From contig MCFE01000612.1 in assembly GCA_002104905.1 (NCBI GenBank), positions 1-52,960 on the forward strand: a DNA stretch of 52,960 bases, given 5' to 3'. Below, piece by piece: positions 52,718 through 52,960 of the stretch. Both the position numbers and the translations under genes were made by a program. The notes beneath the pieces were generated by a model. That model did no database searches. It was not told the origin of the DNA and saw only the letters and a list, made by a program, of their open reading frames with translations. This DNA comes from Basidiobolus meristosporus CBS 931.73. Lineage: Eukaryota; Basidiobolomycota; Basidiobolomycetes; Basidiobolales; Basidiobolaceae. Each line of letters starts with the position of its first letter. Positions within the stretch are counted from its first letter, which is position 1.

Positions 52718-52960
52718 GGGTTAGGGTTAGGGTTCTAGTGCTTTATTGGGAAAGGGTTAGGGTTAGGGTTAGGGTTAGGGTTAGGGTTAGGGTTAGGGTT
52801 AGGGTTAGGGTTAGGGTTAGGGTTAGGTTAGGGTTAGGGTTAGGGTTAGGGTTAGGGTTAGGGTTAGGGTTAGGGTTAGGGTTAGGGTTAGGGTTAGGGT
52901 TAGGTTAGGGTTAGGGTTAGGGTTAGGGTTAGGGTTAGGGTTAGGGTTAGGGTTAGGGTT
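52718..52960 (+). repeat. Chromosome-terminal telomere (TTAGGG)n
   Basis: Two and a half repeats, a 19-20 base non-telomeric insert (CTAGTGCTTTATTGGGAAA, about 52735-52753), then roughly 34 tandem TTAGGG units to the last base. Two units are TTAGG-TTAGGG slips (about 52823 and 52901). The G-rich strand runs outward to the right, so this is a genuine right-hand terminus. Confidence 0.97.

Noticed and set aside
1-52960. tRNA, rRNA or other structured RNA genes
   Set aside because: Scanned for tRNA-like B-box and cloverleaf patterns and rRNA cores by eye; none convincing. A covariance search would be needed to exclude them.

Overview
The window is the right-hand end of a fungal chromosome. It closes in an uninterrupted (TTAGGG)n telomere at 52754-52960. 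Fungal origin is indicated by many short GT-AG introns (about 50-70 bases), a WHI2-like stress protein, a DIM-2-type cytosine methyltransferase and Ty1/copia plus gypsy elements. Filamentous Ascomycota is the most likely group, but this is an inference.

Left part (1-27 kb): an ordinary gene-rich arm. In order it holds a partial unknown coiled-coil gene (-), an IQM-like gene (-), 3-hydroxyisobutyrate dehydrogenase (-) and enoyl-CoA hydratase (-), which are two mitochondrial-type valine-degradation enzymes side by side. Next come a WHI2-like gene (+), a complete DIM-2-like DNA methyltransferase (-), an IucA/IucC (NIS) siderophore synthetase (+), the ribosome-biogenesis GTPase LSG1 (+), a triple HMG-box protein (+) and a small secreted protein (+).

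Middle part (27-38 kb): a transition zone. It holds a decayed stretch, a 4.6-kb Ty1/copia element with both LTRs and a TAAGG target duplication, a second copia relic, and a long Gly/Asn-repeat secreted protein.

Right part (38-53 kb): a layered subtelomere. At least six non-LTR retrotransposon (LINE) copies of three related families all lie on the minus strand. Each one's 3' end abuts a TTAGGG seam on the centromere side, and several truncated 5' ends are capped by new TTAGGG. The families share a 3' hairpin and a C-rich, telomere-complementary 3' terminus. Two gypsy elements are cut off abruptly by these seams. The layout reads as a record of repeated end loss followed by capping with a LINE and/or telomerase. 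This telomere-primed LINE system is the main discovery candidate. Its full-length copy (44326-48738) has a zinc-ribbon protein, a coiled-coil ORF1 and an endonuclease-reverse transcriptase ORF2, the last two separated in frame by a single UGA in the leaky context UGA-CUA. A 155-bp satellite with a covarying palindrome lies between LINE layers at about 49.5-50.1 kb.
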